From positions 1 to 18,930 of the forward strand of contig JACZSI010000016.1 of assembly GCA_022574265.1 (NCBI GenBank): 18,930 nt of DNA, given 5' to 3'. Positions 6,778 through 13,208 of the stretch are shown piece after piece (the first letter of the stretch is position 1; every line of letters begins with the position of its first letter). The stretch is from Chloroflexota bacterium. Lineage in GTDB: Bacteria; Chloroflexota; Dehalococcoidia; Lucifugimonadales; Australimonadaceae. Under the pieces are notes generated by a model. That model saw only the letters and a program-made list of their open reading frames with translations. It did not search any database and was not told the origin of the DNA. Both the position numbers and the translations under genes were made by a program.

Positions 6778-7929
6778 ATGGTGCTTCCGCGTGTGCGAAC
6801 GATCGAGCTCAGGCGGACGTACGGCTTCGAGGAGGTCGCCATCGTCCCCGGCGATGTCACCACCAACCCCGAGCTCTCCGCGCCCGTCCTCAAGATCGGC
6901 CCCTTCCAGTTCACCGTGCCCATCCTCGCCTCGGCGATGGACGCCATCGTCGACCCCAACTTCGCCGGCCTCATGGGCAAGGCGGGCGGCCTCGGCGTCA
7001 TGAACCTCGAGGGCGTCTACACCCGCTACGAGGACCCAACCGACGCCCTGCGAGAAGTCAGCGAGGCTCCCAGGGAGACGGTCACCGAGGTGCTTCAGAA
7101 GGTCTATTCGGCACCGTTCAAGGACCATCTGGTCGCCCAGCGCGTCCGCGAGATTAAGGAAACAGGCGCCGTCTGCGCCGTCTCCGTCACACCCGCGAAC
7201 ACCAAGAAACTGGCGCCGGTCGCGGTCGAGGCGGGTGCCGACATCATCGTCGTCCAGTCGACCGTGACCACGGCGCGCCACCTCTCCAACAGCTACACCG
7301 GCCTGCGCTTCTCCGCCCTCGTGGCCGACCTCGGCGTGCCGATCCTGGTCGGGAACATGGTGACCACGAGCGCGGCGCTCGAGCTCATGGAGCAGGGCAT
7401 CGACGGCGTCTTGGTCGGCGTCGGTCCGGGCGCCGCATGCACGACGCGCGACGTCACGGGCGTGGGCGTCCCGCAGGTCTCGGCGACGCTTGAGTGCGCG
7501 GCGGCCCGCGACGAGTACTTCGCGAGCACCGGCCGCTACGTCACGGTCATCACGGACGGCGGCATCCGCACCGGCGGGGACTTCTGCAAGGCGATCGCGG
7601 CCGGGGCGGACGGCGTGATGATCGGGACGCCCTTCGCTCAGACGTACGAGGCGCCCGGCCGCGGCTTCAACTGGGGCATGGCGAGCCCGCACCCGGCGCT
7701 GCCGCGTGGCACGCGCATCAACGTGGGCGCCAGCGCGAGCCTGGAGCAGGTGCTGTTCGGGCCCAGCCAGCGTACAGACGGCACGCACAACCTGATCGGG
7801 GCGCTCAAGATCTGCATGAGCATGGTGGGCGCGCAGACGATCGAAGAGTTCCACGAGAAGGCCGAGCTGGTGGTGGCACCGACGATCGCCACCGAGGGCA
7901 AGATCTACCAGCGCTCCGGCCAGATCTAG
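6778..7929 (+). CDS. guaB3: GuaB3 family IMP dehydrogenase-related protein
   Basis: This is a 383-residue TIM-barrel protein of the IMP dehydrogenase/GMP reductase superfamily. The flavourless core is clear: VPILASAMDAIVDP (47-60), GKAGGLGVMNLEGV (67-80), the catalytic loop GVGPGAACTTRDVTGVGVPQ (214-233) with the expected nucleophile Cys221, and the phosphate-binding blocks DGGIRTGGD (260-268) and GADGVMIGTPFA (276-287). The CBS-domain pair that interrupts canonical IMPDH is absent, and the N-terminal YGFEEVAIVPG pattern matches the GuaB3 group known from Actinobacteria. Canonical IMPDH oxidises IMP to XMP in GTP synthesis, while GuaB3 activity is less settled. The ATG is preceded by AAGGGGG. 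The gene is alone in its transcript, with its own promoter, and is followed by a hairpin and repeats. Whether a canonical guaB exists elsewhere cannot be seen. Confidence 0.9.
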   Translation: MVLPRVRTIELRRTYGFEEVAIVPGDVTTNPELSAPVLKIGPFQFTVPILASAMDAIVDPNFAGLMGKAGGLGVMNLEGVYTRYEDPTDALREVSEAPRETVTEVLQKVYSAPFKDHLVAQRVREIKETGAVCAVSVTPANTKKLAPVAVEAGADIIVVQSTVTTARHLSNSYTGLRFSALVADLGVPILVGNMVTTSAALELMEQGIDGVLVGVGPGAACTTRDVTGVGVPQVSATLECAAARDEYFASTGRYVTVITDGGIRTGGDFCKAIAAGADGVMIGTPFAQTYEAPGRGFNWGMASPHPALPRGTRINVGASASLEQVLFGPSQRTDGTHNLIGALKICMSMVGAQTIEEFHEKAELVVAPTIATEGKIYQRSGQI

Positions 7930-7946
7930 GCAGGGCACAGCCCTGC
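7930..7946 (+). terminator. Gene-end hairpin without U-tract after guaB3
   Basis: GCAGGGC (7930-7936), loop ACA and GCCCTGC (7940-7946) give a perfect 7-bp stem that starts one base after the guaB3 stop codon. No T-run follows. The position matches the hairpins after gpsA and rho. Confidence 0.45.
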
Positions 7947-7987
7947 ACCCATAAGGGGTAGTGGCGCGGCGTTCGACGGGCGCCTTG

Positions 7988-8093
7988 CCCCGTTCGTGCT
8001 GAGGCTCTCGAAGTACGAACGAACGCTCGCCGAGGGCCAGCCGCCTGCTGTGCAAGCCCTCTCTCATCCTTCGACAGGCTCAGGACGAGCGGT
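7988..8093. repeat. Dispersed inverted-repeat element, copy 4 (full length)
   Basis: The left arm (7991-8025) carries CTGAGGCTCTCGAAG. The right arm (8068-8092) reads CCTTCGACAGGCTCAG then GACGAGCGG. The loop contains CCGCCTGCTGTGCAAGCC, which recurs exactly in copy 5. Copies 4 and 5 form a direct tandem between guaB3 and the pantothenate operon. Confidence 0.88.
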
Positions 8094-8119
8094 TCAGGGT
8101 CTCTTCCTCCGCCCTCTCC

Positions 8120-8249
8120 CCCCGTTCGTGCTGAGGCTCTCGAAGCCTGTCCTGAGCTTGTCGAAGGGTACGAACGGACGCTTGCCCAGGTCCAGCCGCC
8201 TGCTGTGCAAGCCGTCTCTCATCCTTCGACAGGCTCAGGACGAGCGGGT
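8120..8249. repeat. Dispersed inverted-repeat element, copy 5 (with internal insertion)
   Basis: It opens like the other copies (CGTTCGTGCTGAGG at 8123), but after CTCTCGAAG it gains a 23-base block, CCTGTCCTGAGCTTGTCGAAG plus GG, before resuming TACGAACGGACG (8169-8180). The inserted block is itself a variant of the repeat core. The loop with TGCTGTGCAAGCC and a standard right arm (8223-8248) follow. The arms end 25 bp before the pan operon promoter. Confidence 0.85.
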
Positions 8250-8273
8250 TGACGGCCGCCCGGCCACCCCCAT

Positions 8274-8303
8274 TTGACCGCGCGGGAAACCGCCCCGTAT
8301 CCT
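8274..8303 (+). promoter_or_regulatory. Candidate promoter of the S58 peptidase-DUF2520-panB-panC operon
   Basis: TTGACC (8274-8279), an 18-bp spacer, then TATCCT (8298-8303). Transcription would start near 8310. This places an intrinsic terminator (8429-8452) inside the leader, before the first gene. The box match is good, but the start site is not proven. Confidence 0.65.
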
Positions 8304-8309
8304 GTCCGT

Positions 8310-8477
8310 GCCGCCTATCCCTCCCCGGAGGGAAGGCGAGCCGATCGTACAACCGAGACACGCCCGTAGCCGCTGGGATCCACAAGGACCGAGACGGCGC
8401 TAGGGCCGGCCACTCGTGGCCCTCCCGAAGCCCGCCCAGCGCGGGCTTTTTTGGCGGAGCGCGCGAGTGGGAGAGCG
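8310..8477 (+). promoter_or_regulatory. Structured leader (putative attenuator or riboswitch) of the pan operon
   Basis: The predicted leader is about 140 nt up to an intrinsic terminator, then 25 nt to the start codon. Competing pairings can be read directly. GGAGGG (8327-8332) can pair locally with CCCTC (8319-8323) or at long range with CCCTCC (8420-8425). The same CCCTCC overlaps a hairpin arm, AGGGCC (8402-8407) with GGCCCT (8418-8423). CGCTGGG (8371-8377) can pair with CCCAGCG (8435-8441), which lies in the terminator loop and the edges of its stem, and so could act as an antiterminator. No known riboswitch core (TPP, FMN, cobalamin, SAM, glycine, c-di-GMP, T-box) was recognised. The ligand is unknown. 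Confidence 0.5.
8429..8452 (+). terminator. Intrinsic terminator just upstream of the pan operon's first gene
   Basis: AGCCCGC (8429-8435), loop CCAGC and GCGGGCT (8441-8447) form a perfect 7-bp stem that runs into six consecutive T (8447-8452). It is the only textbook intrinsic terminator in the window. It lies 25 bp before the ATG at 8478, so the operon must be transcribed through it. Confidence 0.88.
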
Positions 8478-9464
8478 ATGAACGGGACGCTGACGGACGT
8501 GGCCGGCCTCGAGGTCGGCCACTACACCGACCTGGTCGGCGCGACCGGATGCACCGTCGTGCTCGTCCGCGAGGGGGCCGTCGGCGGCGTCGACGTGCGC
8601 GGCGCCGCGCCGGGGACCCGCGAGACCGACCTGCTGCGGCCGGAGAACTCGGTGGAGCGCGTGCACGGCGTGCTGCTCAGCGGCGGGAGCGCCTTCGGGC
8701 TCGCGGCCGCCGACGGCGTCGTGCGCTACCTCGACGAGCGGGGGATCGGGCACCGCGTCGGTCACTTCCACGTCCCCATCGTGCCCGCGGCGATCATCTT
8801 CGACCTCGGCATCGGCAGCGGCGACGTGCGTCCCGGTCCGGACGAGGGGTACGCGGCTGCCGCGGCGGCGAGCGACGCGCCGGTCGCGCAGGGGACCGTC
8901 GGCGGCGGCACCGGAGCGACGGTCGGCAAGGCGTACGGGCGCGAGCGCGCGATGAAGGGCGGCGTCGGCTCGGCAAGCCTCGACCTGGGGGACGGCGTCG
9001 TCATCGCGGCCCTCGCGGTCGTGAACGCGGTCGGCGCGGTCCACGAGGCGGATACGGGCGAGCTGCTGGCTGGGCCGCGGGAGGCGGACGGGAAGCCGCG
9101 GGAGGCGGTCGGCATCTACGCCGACCCCGCGTTCGGCGAGCGCGCTCCGCTCGGCTCCGCGCCCGCCGCCAACACGACCATCGGCGTCATCGCGACGAAC
9201 GTGGGCCTGACGAAGGCGCAAGCAAGCCGCCTGGCGACGGTCGCCCACGACGGGATCGCGCTCGCCGTCCGGCCCGCGCACACGCCGCACGACGGCGATG
9301 CGCTGTTCGCGCTGGCCACGGGCGCGGTCGATGCGCCGGAGGAGTTCCTGCGGCTGTGCGCCGTGGCGGGAAGCTTGATGGCGCGGGCCATCGTGAACGC
9401 GATCCGCCATGCGACGAGCCTGCACGGCATCCCGTCGCTCGAGGAGGTACGCGCGGATGGCTGA
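8478..9464 (+). CDS. P1 family (S58) peptidase, DmpA/BapA/NylC-like N-terminal-nucleophile hydrolase
   Basis: This is a 328-residue member of family S58, enzymes made as one chain that cut themselves into two subunits; the new N-terminal Ser or Thr becomes the nucleophile. Family blocks are LEVGHYTDLVGATGCTVVL (11-29), HGVLLSGGSAFGLAAADGVVRYL (63-85), VPIVPAAIIFDLG (99-111), and GTVGGGTGATVGKAYG (139-154). The cleavage site should be Asn232-Thr233 in NTTIGVIATNVGL; NylC uses Asn-Thr, while DmpA uses Gly-Ser. Known relatives are aminopeptidases, including ones that remove N-terminal beta-alanine. The start at 8478 has GGGAG upstream; an earlier TTG would lie in the terminator U-tract. Its stop overlaps the next gene by 8 bp, so it is the first gene of the pan operon. 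A role in beta-alanine supply is inference. Confidence 0.88.
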   Translation: MNGTLTDVAGLEVGHYTDLVGATGCTVVLVREGAVGGVDVRGAAPGTRETDLLRPENSVERVHGVLLSGGSAFGLAAADGVVRYLDERGIGHRVGHFHVPIVPAAIIFDLGIGSGDVRPGPDEGYAAAAAASDAPVAQGTVGGGTGATVGKAYGRERAMKGGVGSASLDLGDGVVIAALAVVNAVGAVHEADTGELLAGPREADGKPREAVGIYADPAFGERAPLGSAPAANTTIGVIATNVGLTKAQASRLATVAHDGIALAVRPAHTPHDGDALFALATGAVDAPEEFLRLCAVAGSLMARAIVNAIRHATSLHGIPSLEEVRADG

Positions 9465-10347
9465 GCTCCCGAGCATCGGCTTCATCGGAGCGGGCCGAGT
9501 CGCGGGCGTCCTGGCGCCGGCGTTCGCGGCTGCCGGCTACCGGGTGGCCGCGGTCGCGAGCAGGAGCGTCGCGTCGGCGGAGCGCGTGGCTGCGCTCGTA
9601 CCTGGCGCTGTCGCGCCCGCCATCCAGAGCGCGCAGGGCGTCGTGGATGCCGCCGAGATGGTCTTCCTGACGACGAGCGACGGCGCCATCGGGCCGGTCG
9701 CGGACTCGCTGCGGTGGCGGGACGGGCAGGCCGCGGTCCACTGTAGCGGCGCGCTCACGCTCGAGCCGCTGGCCGCCGCGCGCAAGTACGGGGCGCTCGT
9801 GGGGTCGTGGCACCCGTTCCAGACGTTCGGCGCGGACGGGGCGTCCACCACGCTTGAGGGCGTGACGTTCGGCATCGAGGCCGACGCGGGCCTCTACGAC
9901 CCCCTCGCCGAGCTCGCCGAGCGCGTGGGGGGCGTGGCGCTGCCGGTGCCCGCTGGGGCGCGGGCGCTCTACCACGCCGCGTCGGTGATGAGCTGCGGCT
10001 ATCTGACGACGCTGCTGCACGAGGCGGAGGCGCTGTGGAAGCGCGCGGGGCTGCCGCCCGAGGCCGCGGGCCCGGCGATCGGCGTGCTCGCGGAGACGAC
10101 GCTCGCGAACCTGCGGCGGGCGGGGGCCGGGGCGGCGCTTTCCGGCCCGACGGCCCGCGGCGACGAGGCGACCGTCCGCCTGCACCTCGACGCCCTGGCC
10201 GCCAGCGCACCGGAGCTGCTGCCGCTGTACGCGGCGGTGAGTGCGCGCTCGGCGGTGCTGGCCGAGGAGGTGGGACGCCCGGTGGGCGAGACGGACTGGG
10301 CCGCGCTGTTCGCTGAGTACGTGCCGCGCGCTGGACAGGAGGGATAA
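9457..10347 (+). CDS. Rossmann-like and DUF2520 domain protein, candidate ketopantoate reductase
   Basis: This 296-residue protein has an N-terminal NAD(P)-binding Rossmann domain, SIGFIGAGRVAG (6-17), and a DUF2520-type helical C-terminal domain. Typical blocks between them are AVHCSGALTLEPLA and GSWHPFQTFG, and in the helical domain HAASVMSCGYLTTLLHEAEALW and SGPTARGDEATV. The fold resembles ketopantoate reductase and other beta-hydroxyacid dehydrogenases. It overlaps the peptidase gene by 8 bp and panB follows 2 bp after its stop, so the four genes are translated as a unit. In Actinobacteria the same family sits next to panC-panD. panE is not in the window, so a role in reducing ketopantoate to pantoate is a reasonable inference, not shown. 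The ATG at 9457 has GAGGAGG 9 bases upstream. Confidence 0.87.
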   Translation: MAELPSIGFIGAGRVAGVLAPAFAAAGYRVAAVASRSVASAERVAALVPGAVAPAIQSAQGVVDAAEMVFLTTSDGAIGPVADSLRWRDGQAAVHCSGALTLEPLAAARKYGALVGSWHPFQTFGADGASTTLEGVTFGIEADAGLYDPLAELAERVGGVALPVPAGARALYHAASVMSCGYLTTLLHEAEALWKRAGLPPEAAGPAIGVLAETTLANLRRAGAGAALSGPTARGDEATVRLHLDALAASAPELLPLYAAVSARSAVLAEEVGRPVGETDWAALFAEYVPRAGQEG

Positions 10348-10349
10348 CC

Positions 10350-11195
10350 GTGCCGATACGCATCACGAAGCTCCAGGAGATGAAGGCCGCGGGCGAGCGC
10401 ATCGCCTGCGTCACCGCATACGACTTCCCGAGCGCGCGGCTCGTGCAGCAGGCCGGGTTCGAGGTCGTCTTGGTCGGCGACAGCCTCGGCAACGTCGTCT
10501 TGGGCTACGACACGACGATCCCCGTGACGATGGACGACATGCTCCACCACACCCGCGCGGTCGCTCGCGGCGCACCCGGCCTGCTCGTCGTCGCCGACAT
10601 GCCGTTCCTCACGTTCAACGTGAGTGCGGACGACGCGCTCCGCAACGCCGGCCGGCTGCTCCAGGAGGGAGGCGCGCATGCCGTCAAGCTCGAGGGCGGC
10701 GCGCCGGTTGCCGGGACGGTACGGCGGCTCACGGAGGCGGGGATCCCCGTCATGGGCCACCTGGGGCTGACCCCGCAGTCGGTCAACCAGCTCGGCGGCT
10801 ATCGCGTCCAGGGACGCACGATCGAGCAGGCGCAGCGGCTCCTCGACGACGCCGTCGCGCTGGAGGCGGCGGGCGCCTTCTCGATCGTGCTGGAGGCGGT
10901 CCCGGCGGAGCTGGCCAGGATCGTGACGCACCGGCTCCGGATACCCACCATCGGCATCGGCGCCGGCCCGGACTGTGACGGCCAGATCCAGGTGCTCCAC
11001 GACATCTTGGGGTTCGGCGCGCGCCGGCCGAAGCATGCCAAGCGCTATGCCGACCTCAACGAGACGATCGGCACGGCGCTGGCCGCGTACGCCCAGGACG
11101 TGCGCGAGGGGAAGTTCCCGACCGCCGAGCACACTGAACCCATCGACGATGCCGTGCTGCGCGAGCTGCTGAGCGCCATCGAGCCCACGGCCTGA
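10350..11195 (+). CDS. panB: 3-methyl-2-oxobutanoate hydroxymethyltransferase
   Basis: PanB adds a hydroxymethyl group from 5,10-methylene-tetrahydrofolate to 2-oxoisovalerate to make ketopantoate, the first committed step of pantothenate and CoA synthesis. The 281-residue length is slightly above the E. coli enzyme. Signature blocks are VTAYDFPSA (21-29), LVGDSLGNVVLG (41-52) with the metal-binding Asp44, DMPF with Asp83, HAVKLEGG (110-117), MGHLGLTPQSVNQLGGYRVQGR (135-156), and Glu182 in LEAVP as the likely general base, then PTIGIGAGPDCDGQI. The start is a GTG at 10350 with AGGAGGG 6 bases upstream. It lies 2 bp after the DUF2520 stop codon and 12 bp before panC, inside the pan operon. Confidence 0.97.
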   Translation: MPIRITKLQEMKAAGERIACVTAYDFPSARLVQQAGFEVVLVGDSLGNVVLGYDTTIPVTMDDMLHHTRAVARGAPGLLVVADMPFLTFNVSADDALRNAGRLLQEGGAHAVKLEGGAPVAGTVRRLTEAGIPVMGHLGLTPQSVNQLGGYRVQGRTIEQAQRLLDDAVALEAAGAFSIVLEAVPAELARIVTHRLRIPTIGIGAGPDCDGQIQVLHDILGFGARRPKHAKRYADLNETIGTALAAYAQDVREGKFPTAEHTEPIDDAVLRELLSAIEPTA

Positions 11196-11207
11196 GCGGC
11201 CGCCGCG

Positions 11208-12041
11208 ATGCGTCAGCTCTCCACGATCGCCGGCCTCCGCGACTTCACGCGCGACGCCCCCCGCCCGCTCGGCCTCGTGCCGACGATGGGTGCGCTGCAC
11301 GCGGGCCACCTCGCGCTCGTGGCGGCGGCACGGGCGGAGTGCGCGTCGGTCGTCGCGACGATCTTCGTCAACCCGACCCAGTTCGGTCCGGCCGAGGACC
11401 TGGCCCGTTACCCGCGCCCGCTGGCGGAGGACCTCGCGGCGTTGGAGGCGGCCGGCGTGGCTGCCGCGTTCGTGCCGTCGGTCGAGGAGATGTTTCCCGC
11501 CGGGGCGGCGACGACCATTCACATGGACGGCCCCGCGCTGCCGCTTGAGGGCGAGGCGCGCCCAGGGCACTTCGACGGCGTGGCGACGGTCGTGGCCAAG
11601 CTGCTGCTGGAGGTGGGCCCCGACCGCGCGTACTTCGGGCAGAAGGACGGCCAGCAGCTCGCGGTGGTACGGCGGCTGGCCGCCGACCTCGACATGCCGG
11701 TGACCATCGTCGCGGTGCCGACCGTCCGGGAGGCCGACGGACTCGCCGTCAGCAGCCGCAATGCTTACTTGAGCGCGGAGCAGCGAGAAGCCGCGCCCGT
11801 GCTGTACCGGGCGCTCGCCGCGACGCGCGACCGGTTCCGCGCCGGCGCTCAGGCGCGGGCGGAGCTCGAGGCGGGCTGCCGCGCGCTGCTTGCGCAGCAG
11901 CCGCTGTTCGACGCGGTCGACTACGTGGCCGCGGTGGACCCGGACACGATGGAGCCGTGGGCGGGAGCGGGGCCCGCGATGCTCGCGGCCGCGGTCCGCA
12001 TGGGGGACGTGCGGCTCATCGACAACGTGCTCATGGAGTAG
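11208..12041 (+). CDS. panC: Pantothenate synthetase (pantoate-beta-alanine ligase)
   Basis: PanC joins pantoate and beta-alanine with ATP to give pantothenate. The 277-residue length is normal. The nucleotidyltransferase HxGH motif is present as PTMGALHAGHLALV (25-38; His31, His34), followed by TIFVNPTQFGPAEDLARYPR (51-70), EARPGHFDGVATVVAKLLLEVGPDRAYFGQKDGQQ, PTVREADGLAVSSRNAYLS and a shorter C-terminal domain. All catalytic blocks are intact. The gene starts 12 bp after panB with no obvious Shine-Dalgarno (GCGGCCGCC precedes the ATG), so it probably relies on coupling to panB translation. It is the last gene of the operon; panD, which makes beta-alanine from aspartate, does not follow. The next gene starts 57 bp later. 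Confidence 0.97.
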   Translation: MRQLSTIAGLRDFTRDAPRPLGLVPTMGALHAGHLALVAAARAECASVVATIFVNPTQFGPAEDLARYPRPLAEDLAALEAAGVAAAFVPSVEEMFPAGAATTIHMDGPALPLEGEARPGHFDGVATVVAKLLLEVGPDRAYFGQKDGQQLAVVRRLAADLDMPVTIVAVPTVREADGLAVSSRNAYLSAEQREAAPVLYRALAATRDRFRAGAQARAELEAGCRALLAQQPLFDAVDYVAAVDPDTMEPWAGAGPAMLAAAVRMGDVRLIDNVLME

Positions 12042-12098
12042 CGCCAGGACGCGGGTGATAAACTGTGGAGGCCCAACGGTGTTGAAAGAGAGCCGCAT

Positions 12099-13013
12099 AT
12101 GGACTTCCTCAAGCGATACGATCCTCCCTCTGATTTGAAGGACCCCGTGATGCTGCTCGCCTTCGCCGGGTGGGCGGACGCCGCCGACTCCGCGACCCAC
12201 GCGCTCCGGTATCTCGTCGAGAAGTCAGGCGCCTCCAAGTTCGCGGAGGTGGACCCGGAGGAGTTCTACAACTTCACGCGGGTGCGTCCGCATACGAACT
12301 TCGACGCCGAGGGGAACCGGTACATCGAGTGGCCGGCCAACGAGTTCTACGCGATCCGCGGCGGGGAGGGCTCGCCCGACGTGGTCGTGCTCGTGGGCGT
12401 CGAGCCGAACCTGAAGTGGCGGACGTTCACCTCATCGCTGGTGGCCTTGGTGAAGGAGCTCGGGGTCGTACGCGTGATCCATACGGGAGCGTTGTTGGAC
12501 GCCGTGCCGCACACGCGGGAGCCGCGGCTGAGCGGGACCGCCGCGAGCCCCGAGTACCGCGGGCTGCTCAACGGCATCAGGGTGCGGCGCTCTCGGTACG
12601 CCGGTCCCACGGGCATCACTGGCGTGCTGATGGACGCGCTGCGCCGCGAGGGCGTGCCGGGCGTGAGCCTGTGGGGCCATGCCCCGCACTACCTGCACGT
12701 CTCTCCGAACCCCAAGGTGAGCCTGAAGCTCCTGAGCGGCATCGAGCGGCTCGTGAACGTCAGCGTGGACGTCGAGCCGCTGCGGTCGCAGGGCACGAAG
12801 TTCGACCGGCGCGTGGAGCGCGCGTTGGCGGAAGAGCCAGAGCTCAAGGAGTACGTGGAGCGCCTCGAGGAGCAATGGGACTCGCGCTGGGGTGACGGCT
12901 CGCGGACGGGCGACGGCGACGACGACATGCCTGAGCCCGAGCAGGCGGTGCTCGGCATCGAGGAGTTCCTGCGCCAAGCGCGGCAGGGGGACGCGCCGAG
13001 GTCCGAAGAGTGA
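12099..13013 (+). CDS. PAC2 family protein
   Basis: This 304-residue protein matches the PAC2 (proteasome assembly chaperone 2-like) family found in Actinobacteria, Chloroflexota and archaea. Family features are VMLLAFAGWADAADSATHALRYL (17-39), FYNFTRVRPHTNF and a later block, GPTGITGVLMDALRREGVPGVSLWGHAPHYLHVSPNPK. The acidic C-terminal tail (about residues 265-304) is low in complexity and includes GDGDDDMPEPEQ. Bacterial function is not established. In eukaryotes PAC2 helps assemble 20S proteasomes, but no proteasome gene is visible here. AAAGAGAG precedes the ATG. It lies 57 bp after panC in the same direction and may be read from the pan operon. pyrG follows after a separate promoter. 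Confidence 0.85.
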   Translation: MDFLKRYDPPSDLKDPVMLLAFAGWADAADSATHALRYLVEKSGASKFAEVDPEEFYNFTRVRPHTNFDAEGNRYIEWPANEFYAIRGGEGSPDVVVLVGVEPNLKWRTFTSSLVALVKELGVVRVIHTGALLDAVPHTREPRLSGTAASPEYRGLLNGIRVRRSRYAGPTGITGVLMDALRREGVPGVSLWGHAPHYLHVSPNPKVSLKLLSGIERLVNVSVDVEPLRSQGTKFDRRVERALAEEPELKEYVERLEEQWDSRWGDGSRTGDGDDDMPEPEQAVLGIEEFLRQARQGDAPRSEE

Positions 13014-13035
13014 GCGCGCGCGTCCACTCCGCGCC

Positions 13036-13065
13036 TTGACCCCCTTTCTGAGCGGCCCCTAGAAT
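13036..13065 (+). promoter_or_regulatory. SigA-type promoter of pyrG
   Basis: TTGACC (13036-13041), an 18-bp spacer, then TAGAAT (13060-13065). Transcription would start near 13072, giving a leader of about 137 nt before the pyrG start codon. Confidence 0.75.
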
Positions 13066-13147
13066 CCCTACGTGCAGGGACGTACGACGCGCTTGAGGAC
13101 GGGCTTAGAGCTTCCTCGGCGCAGTGTCCCCTCTTCCAACCGTGATT

Positions 13148-13178
13148 GCGCGCTCACCATCGAGCGCGCTTCGTGTTT
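13148..13178 (+). promoter_or_regulatory. Possible attenuator hairpin in the pyrG leader
   Basis: GCGCGCTC (13148-13155), loop ACCATC and GAGCGCGC (13162-13169) form a perfect 8-bp stem followed by TTCGTGTTT, an interrupted T-tract, 30 bp before the start codon. An upstream CGCGCTT (13088-13094) could pair with GAGCGCG (13162-13168) as an alternative. pyrG is controlled by attenuation in some Gram-positive bacteria, but the GGGC initial transcript used in Bacillus is not seen here. Confidence 0.4.
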
Positions 13179-13208
13179 GCCGTTGCCTCCGCTACGGGTG
13201 GGTGCGTG

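Noticed and set aside
456..8249. The recurring repeat units as a CRISPR array.
   Set aside because: Copies are far apart, differ in length, form long hairpins and are separated by genes. There are no regular spacers or cas genes.
8310..8452. Known riboswitch or T-box classes for the pan operon leader.
   Set aside because: No T-box TGGxACCGCG block and no TPP, FMN, cobalamin, SAM, glycine, ydaO or guanidine core could be matched; only short, chance-level similarities such as GGACCGAGA were seen.
12036..12064. A promoter for the PAC2 gene based on GATAAACT at 12057.
   Set aside because: No acceptable -35 box lies 16-18 bp upstream; read-through from the pan operon is equally likely.
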